A DNA stretch of 64,000 nt, from contig CANRIS010000007.1 of NCBI GenBank assembly GCA_947630725.1, positions 26,200-90,199 on the forward strand. The letters run 5' to 3'. A model generated the notes under the pieces. The model saw only the letters and a program-made list of their open reading frames with translations. It had not been told where the DNA came from and ran no database searches. Both the position numbers and the translations under genes were made by a program. This document shows positions 49,352 through 59,411 of the stretch, piece by piece (the first letter of the stretch is position 1; every line of letters begins with the position of its first letter). Source of the stretch: an uncultured Clostridia bacterium (GTDB lineage Bacteria; Bacillota; Clostridia; Lachnospirales; CAG-274).

Positions 49352-50461
49352 ATGGATCCAAGAACAACAGTACTTGCAAAAAATATTACACAATATTCGC
49401 TAAAAGTAAAACAGGGCGACAAGGTTCTCATAAATTCGGGCGGACTTTCGTGCCTTCCCCTTGTAAAGGCTCTCGTAAAGGAAATATATGCCGCAGGGGG
49501 ATATCCCTATGTGGATCTTCACGATGCGACCCTCGACAGGGAGCTTCGTATTGGCGGCTGCGAAGAGCAGTGGAAGTATATTGCTCAGACAGATATGAAA
49601 AAAATGGAGGGTATGGACTGTTATGTGGGCATAGGAGGCAGCGAAAACGCCGCAGAGCTTTCGGACGTGCCGAGAGACAAGCAGGATTTGTATGTAAAAT
49701 TATATCAGCGACCCGTCACGGATATAAGGCTCAAAAAAAGATGGGTGGTGCTGAGGTATCCCAATCCGGGACTTGCCCAGAGTATGGGAACAAGTCAGGA
49801 GGCCTTTGAGGACTTTTTCTATAGGGTGTGCAATCTGGATTATTCTAAAATGTCGAAGGCTATGGACAGCCTTGTGGAGCTTATGAACAGAACCGACAGG
49901 GTAAGGCTTGTGGCAAAGGATACGGACATAAGCTTTTCGATAAAGGATATTCCTGCCATAAAATGCAGCGGAGAGATGAATATTCCCGATGGAGAGGTCT
50001 ATACCGCTCCCGTGAGAGACAGCATAAACGGAAGGATCACCTATAACACTCCCAGTCCCTATCACGGCTTTAATTTTGAAAATGTAAGCCTTACCTTTAA
50101 GGACGGAAAAATAATTGACGCCACATCGAACGACAACAAAAAAATAAACGAGATACTGGATACGGACGAGGGCGCAAGATATGTGGGAGAATTTGCCATA
50201 GGAGTGAACCCGTATATCACAAAGCCTATGAAAAACATTCTTTTTGACGAAAAAATAAGAGGCTCCATACACTTCACACCGGGAAACGCCTATGACGATG
50301 CCGACAACGGCAACAGAAGCGCAGTACATTGGGATCTCGTGCTTATAATGACGGAGGAATACGGCGGAGGAGAAATATATTTTGACGACAGGCTCATAAG
50401 AAAGGACGGTATATTCACGATACCGGAGCTTTTGTGTCTTAATCCCGAAAATCTGATTTAA
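49352..50461 (+). CDS. M29-family aminopeptidase
   Basis: VKQGDKVLINSGGLSCLPLVKALVKEIYAAGGYPYVDL; SGEMNIPDGEVYTAPV; HWDLV C-terminal motif. Confidence 0.92.
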   Translation: MDPRTTVLAKNITQYSLKVKQGDKVLINSGGLSCLPLVKALVKEIYAAGGYPYVDLHDATLDRELRIGGCEEQWKYIAQTDMKKMEGMDCYVGIGGSENAAELSDVPRDKQDLYVKLYQRPVTDIRLKKRWVVLRYPNPGLAQSMGTSQEAFEDFFYRVCNLDYSKMSKAMDSLVELMNRTDRVRLVAKDTDISFSIKDIPAIKCSGEMNIPDGEVYTAPVRDSINGRITYNTPSPYHGFNFENVSLTFKDGKIIDATSNDNKKINEILDTDEGARYVGEFAIGVNPYITKPMKNILFDEKIRGSIHFTPGNAYDDADNGNRSAVHWDLVLIMTEEYGGGEIYFDDRLIRKDGIFTIPELLCLNPENLI

Positions 50462-50470
50462 AAAAAGCGC

Positions 50471-50512
50471 CTGCCGTCCGACAAAACGTTCTTATTTTCG
50501 GACGGCAGACTG
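50471..50512 (+). terminator. Hairpin/terminator after the M29 peptidase
   Basis: CTGCCGTCCG...CGGACGGCAG, 10-bp perfect stem. Confidence 0.6.
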
Positions 50513-50538
50513 CAAAAAATAATGAAGGAGGTATTTTT

Positions 50539-52644
50539 ATGAGGAGAAAGCTATTCTGTTCAATACTCTGCGCAGCGCTTGTTATGGGGAGCGTATGTCA
50601 GGCCATAGGAGCGGAAATATCCCCCGAAGAGACCGCAGAGGGGACAGTCGTTTCTGCGGAGGGCGGCTCAGATGTTAAAACCGATGAGATCATACTCTAT
50701 GCAAAGGAGCTTTTCGGCATAGGGGACGAGTATGACGAATTTGACTATACGCTGAGACAGGCGGATAACGAAACCATATGGCAGCTTGACTGGAGAAGCA
50801 GCGCGGACGATTCAAGCCTTCACATTGGTATAGACGGCGAAAAGTATGTCCGCAGCTATAACAAATACAAGCCCTCAAAGTACAGAGAGGGTCTCGGCGC
50901 TCTGACAAGGCAGCAGGCGGAGAAAAAGGCTGACGAATTTATGAAGCTTGTTGTACCCGAAAAATATTCGGCAGGGCTTAAGCTCAGACAGGAGCAGAAC
51001 GGATACGGCTATGACGGTATGATGGCGTATGTGCATTATGACTATTATGTAAACGACATTCCCTGCGCCAACAATGCCGTGACTATTGATGTGTCGAGAG
51101 ATACGGGAGAGGTCATGGACTTTGAAATGGACAAGTCTCTGTTTATGCTCAGATACCCCTCTGTTGAAAATCTCATATCGGAGGATAAGTCAAAGCAGGT
51201 ATTCAGGGACAACACTCATATGGCTCTTGAGTATATGAAAGGAACCTCCAAGGAGGACGGAGGGTCAAAAATTTTCCCCGCTTATCATATTTCATCTGCT
51301 GACAATACTGTTGCTGTGGACGCAGTAACGGGAGAGCCGTTCGGCACGGGTGATGATTATTTATTATATAACGGCTATGACGGCGCAGGTTTCGGTCGGT
51401 TTGAGGCAACGGAGGATGCGTCCGAGGCTGAGGGTGGAAAAAAGGTCGCTCTTTCGGAAAAAGAGATAGCGTCAATTGAAGAAAAAAAGGATCTTATAAG
51501 CCCGGAGGAGGCTCTTGCGGCAGTCGAAAAGGCAGCGCATATTGACGACAGATCGGGTATGACCTCCGCTCTGTATTCGGACAGCGACAAAAATTATTTC
51601 TGGGATATAAATATATTTAACGACAATGTGTGGATCAGCGCCAATGTCGATGCCACAGACGGCAGGCTCAGAAGCTTTTATGACTACAACTGCTATTATG
51701 ATGAAAACGGACAGCCCTCCGACTATGACACAATGGCTGCCGAGGCAAAGAGGCTTGCGCAGGAGTTTGCGGGGGACAAGCTGCCGCAGACGACCCTTGA
51801 ATTTTCCGAGGATAAGCCTGACGATGATATTGTGGAGTACAGCACTTTTACATATCAGAGAATGGAAAACGGCATACCCTGCAATTCAAACCACATAGTT
51901 ATAAAATTCTCAAACGACAACAAATTATTTTATTATGGCTATGAATGGGATGAAAATGCAGAATTTTCCGATGTTTCGGACGCTGTGGGGGAGGATCGGG
52001 CATATACCGCTCTTTTCGATATAACAAAGCCCAGGCTCTGCTATATAAGCGATGAGGGCGTGGCGCGGCCCGCATATCTGTACGAGGGCTTCAATTATGT
52101 TTATCTGGACAAATACGCAAGCAGGATCAACTCTGACGGCGAGCCCTATAAAGAGGATCCCCGATCCTATGACTATACCGATATAAAGGGTACAAAATAC
52201 GAGGATATAATAAGGCTCCTTAAAAATAACGGCTATATGGTTAACAGAAACGAGTTTAAGCCCACCGAGCCTATATCGACCGAGGACTTTGCGGAGTTTT
52301 TCAAGATGGGCGGTTATTCACTGCTTAAGGGAAACAACGCAGCGGAGGATGACGGCTATAAGTTTTATTTTATAGATGACAAGACCTTCGGAGAAAATCT
52401 GACAAGATATGAGGCCTGCGAAATACTGGCAAGCTATAAGTTCGGACAGGAAATAGGCAAACACCCCGAAATTTTCAAGGATGAGTTGTTTGCGGACGTA
52501 ACGGACGAATATTATAAGGGCTATGTGGCAGTCTGCAAGGGCTTCGGATATATAAACGGCGACCAAAACAACGTATTTGACGGCGGCAGGCTCATTACAA
52601 ACGAAGAGGCCGCAGTCATACTCTATAACTATCTCACAAAATAA
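50539..52644 (+). CDS. Secreted YcdB/YcdC-like repeat protein with C-terminal S-layer-homology-like domains
   Basis: Signal peptide. Repeated ISPEEALAAVEKAAH...YDYNCYYDENGQPSDYDTMAAEAKRLAQEFAG modules. C-terminal YTDIKGTKYEDIIRLLKNNGYM... FADVTDEYYKGYVAVCKGFGYINGDQNNVFDGGRLITNEEAAVIL. Confidence 0.8.
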   Translation: MRRKLFCSILCAALVMGSVCQAIGAEISPEETAEGTVVSAEGGSDVKTDEIILYAKELFGIGDEYDEFDYTLRQADNETIWQLDWRSSADDSSLHIGIDGEKYVRSYNKYKPSKYREGLGALTRQQAEKKADEFMKLVVPEKYSAGLKLRQEQNGYGYDGMMAYVHYDYYVNDIPCANNAVTIDVSRDTGEVMDFEMDKSLFMLRYPSVENLISEDKSKQVFRDNTHMALEYMKGTSKEDGGSKIFPAYHISSADNTVAVDAVTGEPFGTGDDYLLYNGYDGAGFGRFEATEDASEAEGGKKVALSEKEIASIEEKKDLISPEEALAAVEKAAHIDDRSGMTSALYSDSDKNYFWDINIFNDNVWISANVDATDGRLRSFYDYNCYYDENGQPSDYDTMAAEAKRLAQEFAGDKLPQTTLEFSEDKPDDDIVEYSTFTYQRMENGIPCNSNHIVIKFSNDNKLFYYGYEWDENAEFSDVSDAVGEDRAYTALFDITKPRLCYISDEGVARPAYLYEGFNYVYLDKYASRINSDGEPYKEDPRSYDYTDIKGTKYEDIIRLLKNNGYMVNRNEFKPTEPISTEDFAEFFKMGGYSLLKGNNAAEDDGYKFYFIDDKTFGENLTRYEACEILASYKFGQEIGKHPEIFKDELFADVTDEYYKGYVAVCKGFGYINGDQNNVFDGGRLITNEEAAVILYNYLTK

Positions 52645-52748
52645 ACAAATTATAATAAACTGTCGGCACATTTTGGCAGTCGGAAAATCATCTTCGGGTG
52701 AATAATATTCCTGTTTTGGAAAAAAATAACCTCGGAGGTGATTTTTTT

Positions 52749-52922
52749 ATGACATCTAAGGAGCTGCTTTATATCGAAGACGCCTTGGGACACGAAAAGT
52801 ATTTTCAGAGCGAATGCAGAGAGGCTTTTGAAAAGCTTAATGATCCCGAGCTTAAGAGCTGCGTCAGAGAAATGGAAGAAAAGCACAGAAGAATTTTTCA
52901 GAACCTGTATGGTTTGCTCTGA
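52749..52922 (+). CDS. Small spore-coat-like protein
   Basis: MTSKELLYIEDALGHEKYFQSECREAFEKLNDPELKSCVREMEEKHRRIFQNLYGLL; RBS ggaggtga; paired with the next gene. Confidence 0.55.
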   Translation: MTSKELLYIEDALGHEKYFQSECREAFEKLNDPELKSCVREMEEKHRRIFQNLYGLL

Positions 52923-52941
52923 AGAAAGGAGATAACGGAAA

Positions 52942-53193
52942 ATGGACGACAGAAACATTATGGAAGGAATACTTCTGCTGGAAAAGGGAGTATGCGACCT
53001 CTATATGCACGGAACCATAGAATCCTCATCAAAAAATGTTCACAGGGTCTTTAAATCGGCTCTCGAGGACTCCCTCACGATGCAGGACGGCGTTTATACG
53101 CAGATGCAGGACAAGGGCTGGTATAAGACCGACAAGGCCGACCAGACAAAGGTCATATCCGTGAAAAACAAGTTTGAAACTGTAACGGCATAA
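52942..53193 (+). CDS. Spore coat protein (CotF-like)
   Basis: MEGILLLEKGVCDLYMHGTIESSSKNVHRVFKSALEDSLTMQDGVYTQMQDKGWY. Confidence 0.75.
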   Translation: MDDRNIMEGILLLEKGVCDLYMHGTIESSSKNVHRVFKSALEDSLTMQDGVYTQMQDKGWYKTDKADQTKVISVKNKFETVTA

Positions 53194-53204
53194 AAATTTT
53201 TTTT

Positions 53205-53234
53205 AAAGCCCCGGATTTGGGGCTTTATTTTTTT
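53205..53234 (+). terminator. Intrinsic terminator
   Basis: AAAGCCCC-ggattt-GGGGCTTT-ATTTTTTT. Confidence 0.85.
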
Positions 53235-53352
53235 ATGAAAATTGTGTATAATGTAAAATGTGGATTTTTATATATTTGCAAATATACCAATGTGTTATAC
53301 AGGGGGATAGTTTTGGCTGCCCTATTAAAATAAATCGGAGGTTGATAGGAAT

Positions 53353-54426
53353 ATGAAAAGAATAGGTATACTTACAAGCGGAGGAGACTGTCAGGGACTT
53401 AATCCCGCAATAAGAGGCGTTGCAAAGGCTCTTTATGAAGCCTTCGGAGACGTTAAGATCTATGGCATAAAGGACGGCTATAAGGGGCTTATAGAGGGAG
53501 AGTATGAAATCATGAAAAAGAGCGATTTTTCGGGCATACTCACCATGGGAGGCACCATTCTCGGCACATCGAGACAGCCATTTAAAAAAATGAGGATAAT
53601 AGGCGATGACGGAGTTGACAAGGTTCAGGCTATGATAAAAAACTATAAGGAAATGAAGCTTGACTGCCTTGTTATACTGGGAGGAAACGGCACCCACAAA
53701 AGCGCCAATCTTCTGAGCGAAAGCGGCCTTAACATAATCACTCTGCCCAAAACCATAGACAACGATCTCTGGGGCACCGATATAACATTCGGATTTCATT
53801 CGGCTCTGGACGTTGCCACGGAGGTAATAGACAGGCTCCACACGACAGCCACATCTCACGGCAGGATATTTGTCGTTGAGATAATGGGGCATAAAGCGGG
53901 CTGGCTTAATCTCTACGCAGGCATCGCAGGGGGCGCCGACGTTATACTTATACCCGAAATACCCTACAGCAAAGAAAAAATTGCGGAGATAATTGAAAGC
54001 CGTACAAAGGACGGCAAGGGCTTTTCCATAGTGGCAGTTGCAGAGGGAGCAGTCTCTCTCGAAGAAAGCAAAATGAGCAAGAAGGAGTTCAAGGCGGCGA
54101 GAGCGGCTATGCGTCAGCCGTCTGTGGGTTATAGAGTGGCGGAAGAAATAGAGCTGCTTACGGGTCACGATGTAAGGGTCACCGTGCCGGGACATATTCA
54201 GAGAGGCGGCAGCCCATCGGCATATGACAGATTTTTATCAACTATGTTCGGCACAAAGGCCGCAGAGCTTATCAAAAACGAGCAGTACGGATATATGGCA
54301 GGACTTAAGAACAACGAGGTCGTAGCCGTTCCACTTTCGGAGGTGGCAGGCAGACTTAAGTGCGTTCCCACCGACAGCCAGATAATCAAAACAGCCAGAA
54401 GCATAGGCTTAAGCTTCGGCGACTGA
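53353..54426 (+). CDS. 6-phosphofructokinase family protein
   Basis: MKRIGILTSGGDCQGLNPAIRGVAKAL; LPKTIDNDLWGTDITFGF; EIMGHKAGWL; QRGGSPSAYDRFL. Confidence 0.93.
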   Translation: MKRIGILTSGGDCQGLNPAIRGVAKALYEAFGDVKIYGIKDGYKGLIEGEYEIMKKSDFSGILTMGGTILGTSRQPFKKMRIIGDDGVDKVQAMIKNYKEMKLDCLVILGGNGTHKSANLLSESGLNIITLPKTIDNDLWGTDITFGFHSALDVATEVIDRLHTTATSHGRIFVVEIMGHKAGWLNLYAGIAGGADVILIPEIPYSKEKIAEIIESRTKDGKGFSIVAVAEGAVSLEESKMSKKEFKAARAAMRQPSVGYRVAEEIELLTGHDVRVTVPGHIQRGGSPSAYDRFLSTMFGTKAAELIKNEQYGYMAGLKNNEVVAVPLSEVAGRLKCVPTDSQIIKTARSIGLSFGD

Positions 54427-54473
54427 AAACGCTGTCTCCCCCCAAGAACGTCAGAAAAGGAAGTGACGCTTAA

Positions 54474-55994
54474 ATGAATAAAAAAGTAATGGCAGTAGTA
54501 GAGATAGCCTCAAACGAGCTGCGGTTCAAGATAGGTGAAAGAAAGGGAGAGGGTTTTAAAATAACCGAGGCGCTGAGCTATCCCCTTAGTCTTGGAAAGG
54601 ACGTTTTTCACTTCGGAAAGATCAGCTTTGAGAGTATGTGCCGTTCGGCTGATATAATAAACGGCTTTCTGAAGGTCGGTGAGGACTATGGCGTAGACAA
54701 GGTAACCACCATAGCCACCACGGCGGTCAGAGAGGCCACAAACAGAGATTATATACTGGATCAGATAAGAATAAAAACGGGTCTTGAAATAAACGCCGCC
54801 GATGACAATCAGGAGAAAAACTATATAAACACCCTTATGATGGGGCTTATGCCCAAAAAACATACAAAATCGGCTCTTGCGGTACATCTCGGCTCGGGAA
54901 ACATAAGCATATCCCTTTTGGAGGATTCACGCATAACATTTACAAGGATAATCAAAATTGGCGGACTGAGACTTTCTGAGATGTTTGACGTTGTAGGCCC
55001 CGAAAAATATTTTTCGGTCGTGAGAGAATATCTGAGACCCCTTCTGGATTCGGTGCTGAAAAATCTTCCCGAATCGGTCAACGACATTATACTTACGGGG
55101 CAGGACGCAGCCCTTATTTCAAAATTCTGCAAGGGAAGACCCAACGGCGACTATGACGAAATAGACAGCAGAGATTTTTCGGCATTTTATAAGCAGATAA
55201 GGGACAAAAGCCCTACTCAGCTAAGAGACAGGCTTGGCATAACAACGGAGACACAGGAGCTTTTGCTGCCTGCCCTCGTTATTTATAACAGATTTCTGAA
55301 ATATTCAAAGACAGAAAAAATAATAGCCCTCCCCATAACCGCAGGCGACTGTCTGCTTCTTAAACTTCTGAATCCGGGGAGATATTCGGAGCTTAAGAGA
55401 CAGCTTGAAGAAAGCTCCGTGACGAGCGCATTCAAAATAGCCGAAAAATATGAGCTTGATACCGAGCATATAAAGCAGGTGGAAAAGTGCGCCCTGCTTA
55501 TGTTTGACAAGCTCAGGAGACTTCACGGACTGGACAAGAGAAAGAGGCTTTTGTTGAGACTTGCGGTCATTCTTCACAATGTAGGAAGGTTTATAAACCC
55601 CAAGTTTCACTATCTGCACTCATACAACATAATTACGGGTCTTGACATAGCGGGCATAAGCGATGAAGAAAAGCAGGTTATTGCGGCTGTGGCTCTCTTT
55701 CATGGGTCGCTCCTGCCAAGTGCGTCACACCCTGTCTATAACAATCTTAGTCCCTCAAACAGGGCGGTGGTTTCAAAGCTTTGCGCCATACTGCGCCTTG
55801 CGGTAGCCATAAACTCGGGCTATGGAAGCAAGTATGACAAGGTGACTATGAAGCTTAAGGGAAACGAATTTATAATAACACTTGAAACCTACAAGGACAT
55901 AGAGCTTGAAAAGATCATATTCGGAACGAAGAACGAATTGTTTGCCGATGTATACGGCATAAAAGCGGTCCTGGAAAAAAGGAGCGTGATTTGA
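54474..55994 (+). CDS. Ppx/GppA phosphatase-family protein (exopolyphosphatase-like)
   Basis: VVEIASNELRFKIGE; TTIATTAVREATNRDYILDQI; HLGSGNISIS; HD-like C-terminal region; adjacent to ppk. Confidence 0.85.
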   Translation: MNKKVMAVVEIASNELRFKIGERKGEGFKITEALSYPLSLGKDVFHFGKISFESMCRSADIINGFLKVGEDYGVDKVTTIATTAVREATNRDYILDQIRIKTGLEINAADDNQEKNYINTLMMGLMPKKHTKSALAVHLGSGNISISLLEDSRITFTRIIKIGGLRLSEMFDVVGPEKYFSVVREYLRPLLDSVLKNLPESVNDIILTGQDAALISKFCKGRPNGDYDEIDSRDFSAFYKQIRDKSPTQLRDRLGITTETQELLLPALVIYNRFLKYSKTEKIIALPITAGDCLLLKLLNPGRYSELKRQLEESSVTSAFKIAEKYELDTEHIKQVEKCALLMFDKLRRLHGLDKRKRLLLRLAVILHNVGRFINPKFHYLHSYNIITGLDIAGISDEEKQVIAAVALFHGSLLPSASHPVYNNLSPSNRAVVSKLCAILRLAVAINSGYGSKYDKVTMKLKGNEFIITLETYKDIELEKIIFGTKNELFADVYGIKAVLEKRSVI

Positions 55995-55995
55995 T

Positions 55996-58110
55996 ATGGC
56001 AGCAGACTTAAACAACAAGGAGCTGTATATAAACAGAGAGCTGAGCTGGCTCGAATTTAACGAAAGGGTGCTTGACGAGGCCTTTGACAAAACGAACCCC
56101 GTGCTTGAAAGATTCAAGTTTCTGGGCATAACAGCATCCAATCTGGACGAATTTTTTATGGTGAGGGTTGCGGGGGTTATGGAGCAGGTGTTCGCAGGAA
56201 GAACAAAGCCCGACTCATCGGGACTTTCGCCTGCGGCGCAGCTTGAAAAAATATCCGAAAGAACTCACGAAATGGTTAAAAAGCAGTACAACTGTCTGAA
56301 TCGCAGCCTTATACCGAGACTGAGAGAAGAAAAAATAGTGTTTAAGGACTATGGAGACCTTGAATACAATCAGAAGGACTTTCTTAAGAGCTATTTCACG
56401 ACAACGCTTTTCCCCGTGCTTACGCCTATGGCAATAGACAGCAGCAGGCCGTTTCCTTTGGTGTACAACAAAAGCTTAAACCTCATAGCGGAGCTTTCGG
56501 GCGAGGGCGAAAACCGTTTTGCGGTGGTTCAGGCTCCGTCTGTTCTGGGCAGAATAATAGAGCTGCCGTCCGGGGGAGAGACAAGGGACTTTATTTTTTT
56601 GGAACAGGTCATAAAGCACTTTATGCCGAGGCTTTTTGAGGACTGCGAAGTCATATCCTCCTCAGCATTCAGGATCACACGAAACTCCGATCTCGAAATA
56701 GACGAGGACGAACGCCACGACCTTATGGTGGAGATCGAACAGTCCATAAAACGCCGCAAGTGGGGCGCTCCCGTAAGGCTTGAAGTCGAATCGGACATAA
56801 GCAAGAACGCATATTCGTTTTTAAGGGAAAAGTTAGAGATAGACGAAAGCTATGTATATCATATATCGGGCATACTGGACCTTACGGCGTGCTTTGCAAT
56901 TTCGGGCATAAGGGGAGAGGAGAGACTGTGTGACGAGCCTTTGCCTCCCGTTGCCGTAAAAGCCTTTAAGGACAGGGATATGTTTGAGAGGATAAAGGAG
57001 GGGGACGTGCTTGTACATCATCCCTATGAGTCCTTCGACTGCGTTGTTAATTTTGTGAGGACGGCTGCGTCCGATCCGGGAGTGCTTGCCATAAAGCAGA
57101 CCTTATACAGGGTTTCGGGCAATTCTCCCATAATAAACGCCCTTATACAGGCTGCCGAAAACGGAAAGCAGGTGACAGTGCTTGTGGAGCTTAAGGCGCG
57201 TTTTGATGAGGAAAACAATATCAACTGGGCGAGAAAGCTCGAAAACGCAGGCTGCCACGTTGTATATGGCCTTGTGGGACTCAAGACCCACTGCAAGCTC
57301 TGTTTGGTGGTAAGGAAGGAGCCCGATGGCATACATCGCTATGTTCACCTTGCCACGGGCAATTATAACGACAAGACTGCCAAGCTGTATACCGATCTTG
57401 GAATGTTTACGTCAAAGGAAAGCTACGGAGCCGATGTTTCAAAGCTTTTCAACGTACTTACGGGATATTCAAAGTCCACGGATTTTTCAAAAATATCGGT
57501 GGCTCCCACGGGGCTGAGGGATATGCTCCTCTATAATATCCGCAACGAGACCGAAAACGCAAAAAACGGCCGTCCTGCCGCAATAGTCGCAAAAATGAAC
57601 TCACTTGTGGATAAGCCCGTTATAAAGGCGCTTTATGAGGCGGCAGAGGCAGGAGTAAGCATAAAGCTCATAGTCAGGGGCATATGCTGTCTGCGTCCCG
57701 GAGTAAAGGACATAAGCGAGAACATATCTGTATACAGCATTGTGGGAAGATTTTTGGAGCATTCGAGAATATATTATTTTGAAAACAACGAAAATCCGAG
57801 ACTTTATCTTTCCAGCGCCGACTGGATGCCGAGAAACCTCAACAGACGTGTGGAGGCTGCCTTTATTGTGGACGATGAGAATATAAAGAAAGAAATACTC
57901 GATATATTGGACATCACTCTTTCGGATACCGAAAAAATAAGGGTGATGCAGACAGACGGAAGCTATAGGAGAGCCGACAGGAGAGGAAGGGCAAGGCTCA
58001 ACTCACAGCTGGAATTTTACAGAAGGGCAAAGGAAAAAAACAAGCCCGACAGCGAAAACCGTGAGGACGAAATTTTTGTCCCCATAACAAGCTCGTCCGA
58101 TAACATATGA
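55996..58110 (+). CDS. ppk1: Polyphosphate kinase 1
   Basis: LYINRELSWLEFNERVLDEA; SNLDEFFMVRVAG; IKQTLYRVSGNSPI; LATGNYNDKTAKLYTDLG. Confidence 0.97.
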   Translation: MAADLNNKELYINRELSWLEFNERVLDEAFDKTNPVLERFKFLGITASNLDEFFMVRVAGVMEQVFAGRTKPDSSGLSPAAQLEKISERTHEMVKKQYNCLNRSLIPRLREEKIVFKDYGDLEYNQKDFLKSYFTTTLFPVLTPMAIDSSRPFPLVYNKSLNLIAELSGEGENRFAVVQAPSVLGRIIELPSGGETRDFIFLEQVIKHFMPRLFEDCEVISSSAFRITRNSDLEIDEDERHDLMVEIEQSIKRRKWGAPVRLEVESDISKNAYSFLREKLEIDESYVYHISGILDLTACFAISGIRGEERLCDEPLPPVAVKAFKDRDMFERIKEGDVLVHHPYESFDCVVNFVRTAASDPGVLAIKQTLYRVSGNSPIINALIQAAENGKQVTVLVELKARFDEENNINWARKLENAGCHVVYGLVGLKTHCKLCLVVRKEPDGIHRYVHLATGNYNDKTAKLYTDLGMFTSKESYGADVSKLFNVLTGYSKSTDFSKISVAPTGLRDMLLYNIRNETENAKNGRPAAIVAKMNSLVDKPVIKALYEAAEAGVSIKLIVRGICCLRPGVKDISENISVYSIVGRFLEHSRIYYFENNENPRLYLSSADWMPRNLNRRVEAAFIVDDENIKKEILDILDITLSDTEKIRVMQTDGSYRRADRRGRARLNSQLEFYRRAKEKNKPDSENREDEIFVPITSSSDNI

Positions 58111-58191
58111 TACCCCTCGGATATAAACCGTTCGTCCGCCCAAAGGGTTAAAAAAAGACCCCACAAGCCCTGAAGCTTCGGAGGTGGAATA

Positions 58192-58305
58192 TTGCCAAAA
58201 AAAGTAAATCTTATTTTGAATGCGATAATAGGCTCATTCAATCCTAAAGCTGATTATCCGACACAAACCAAAACAGCAATAAAATCCCTTTTGTTAGGGG
58301 CATAA
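58192..58305 (+). CDS. Possible 37-aa small protein or gene remnant
   Basis: TTG start 6 nt after ggaggtgg; LPKKVNLILNAIIGSFNPKADYPTQTKTAIKSLLLGA. Confidence 0.35.
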   Translation: MPKKVNLILNAIIGSFNPKADYPTQTKTAIKSLLLGA

Positions 58306-58315
58306 CGAAAAAAAC

Positions 58316-58363
58316 AACGAAACCGATGGCGCCATACAAATAAGACACCATCGGTTTTTCGTT
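58316..58363. terminator. Bidirectional terminator
   Basis: AACGAAACCGATGG...CCATCGGTTTTTCGTT. Confidence 0.8.
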
Positions 58364-58375
58364 AAAAATCAGAAT

Positions 58376-58762
58376 TTATCTACGAATCCCTTCTTCTGTA
58401 AAAGTTTTTTTTAATGTTTTCTCTGTCATATATATAGAACCTATTAAAATAGCAAATTGAATAAATGTCAAAATCAGGCCGACAATTCCGATAGAATCAT
58501 TTGAAACTCCGTAAAATGGAAGATGGATAATAATTGACGGGACTAAAATAATCCGGCCAATTTTCCACCAAAGTTTTCCACTGTAATGATGAGCAAAAAG
58601 CCATGTATCCATATTTTGCATAGAACGAGAGGTTCTATATCCAATCAGAGAATTTATCTTTTGCGGTGGGCGCTTCCACATGAGCCGTCCAATAACTATC
58701 ATCAACAACGGAATTATTAAATCACAACAAAGCATAAACCACCAAAACCACATATCGTTCAC
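58376..58762 (-). CDS. SdpI-like membrane protein
   Basis: KINSLIGYRTSRSMQNMDTWLFAHHYSGKLWWKIG matches the SdpI-family signature. Confidence 0.75.
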   Translation of the reverse strand: MNDMWFWWFMLCCDLIIPLLMIVIGRLMWKRPPQKINSLIGYRTSRSMQNMDTWLFAHHYSGKLWWKIGRIILVPSIIIHLPFYGVSNDSIGIVGLILTFIQFAILIGSIYMTEKTLKKTFTEEGIRR

Positions 58763-58815
58763 CTCTACAAAATCCGATTACAGCCTTTGTTAACTCCGAT
58801 GCAAACAGGAAGTTG

Positions 58816-59328
58816 TCAATCAATTCCAAAGGCTGAGTCATATTTGACCATACCCTTAACTTGAGGTACGTCATCTTGTAATTTGAATGCCATGTAGTAT
58901 TCGTCCTGCACTTCAAATGGCGCTTCAATACCATATAAGCTCGCAGGAAGATAACCAGCCCTCGGATAATATGCTGGAGACCCCAATACTATCGAGTAGT
59001 CATACCCCAACTGTTTGGCAATACGGTGCCCCTCACGGATAAGCGCCAGCCCGATTCCTCTCCGCTGATATGCCGGAAGAACAGAAAGGGGCGCAAGAGC
59101 AAGTTCGATGGTTTCTCCTATGGTGATTTTAGTAAAAAGGATGTGCCCCACAATTTTGCCATCTTCCTCTGCTATAAGCGAGAGTTCCGGAATAAAGGAT
59201 GGAGTGTCCCTCAACAGAGTCACAAGCTCCTGCTCGTTTCCATCGCTATGTTCTGCATGAGAAAATGCTTCCGTTACGACCTGAAAGACTGCATTATAAT
59301 CGTCTGCTCGTTCTTGCCTTATTTCCAT
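58816..59328 (-). CDS. GNAT-family N-acetyltransferase
   Basis: LALAPLSVLPAYQRRGIGLALIREGHRIAKQLGYDYSIVLGSPAYYPRAGYLPA. Confidence 0.9.
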   Translation of the reverse strand: MEIRQERADDYNAVFQVVTEAFSHAEHSDGNEQELVTLLRDTPSFIPELSLIAEEDGKIVGHILFTKITIGETIELALAPLSVLPAYQRRGIGLALIREGHRIAKQLGYDYSIVLGSPAYYPRAGYLPASLYGIEAPFEVQDEYYMAFKLQDDVPQVKGMVKYDSAFGID

Positions 59329-59411
59329 ACAAGTGCCTCCTTTTTAGAAAATCCTTTATACCGTCAAATTCCGATTTGTAGGGGCTTGTGTTTTTTCTGA
59401 TTTGTGATATA

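Noticed and set aside
53233-54195. 320-aa minus-strand ORF
   Set aside because: Antisense shadow of the phosphofructokinase gene.
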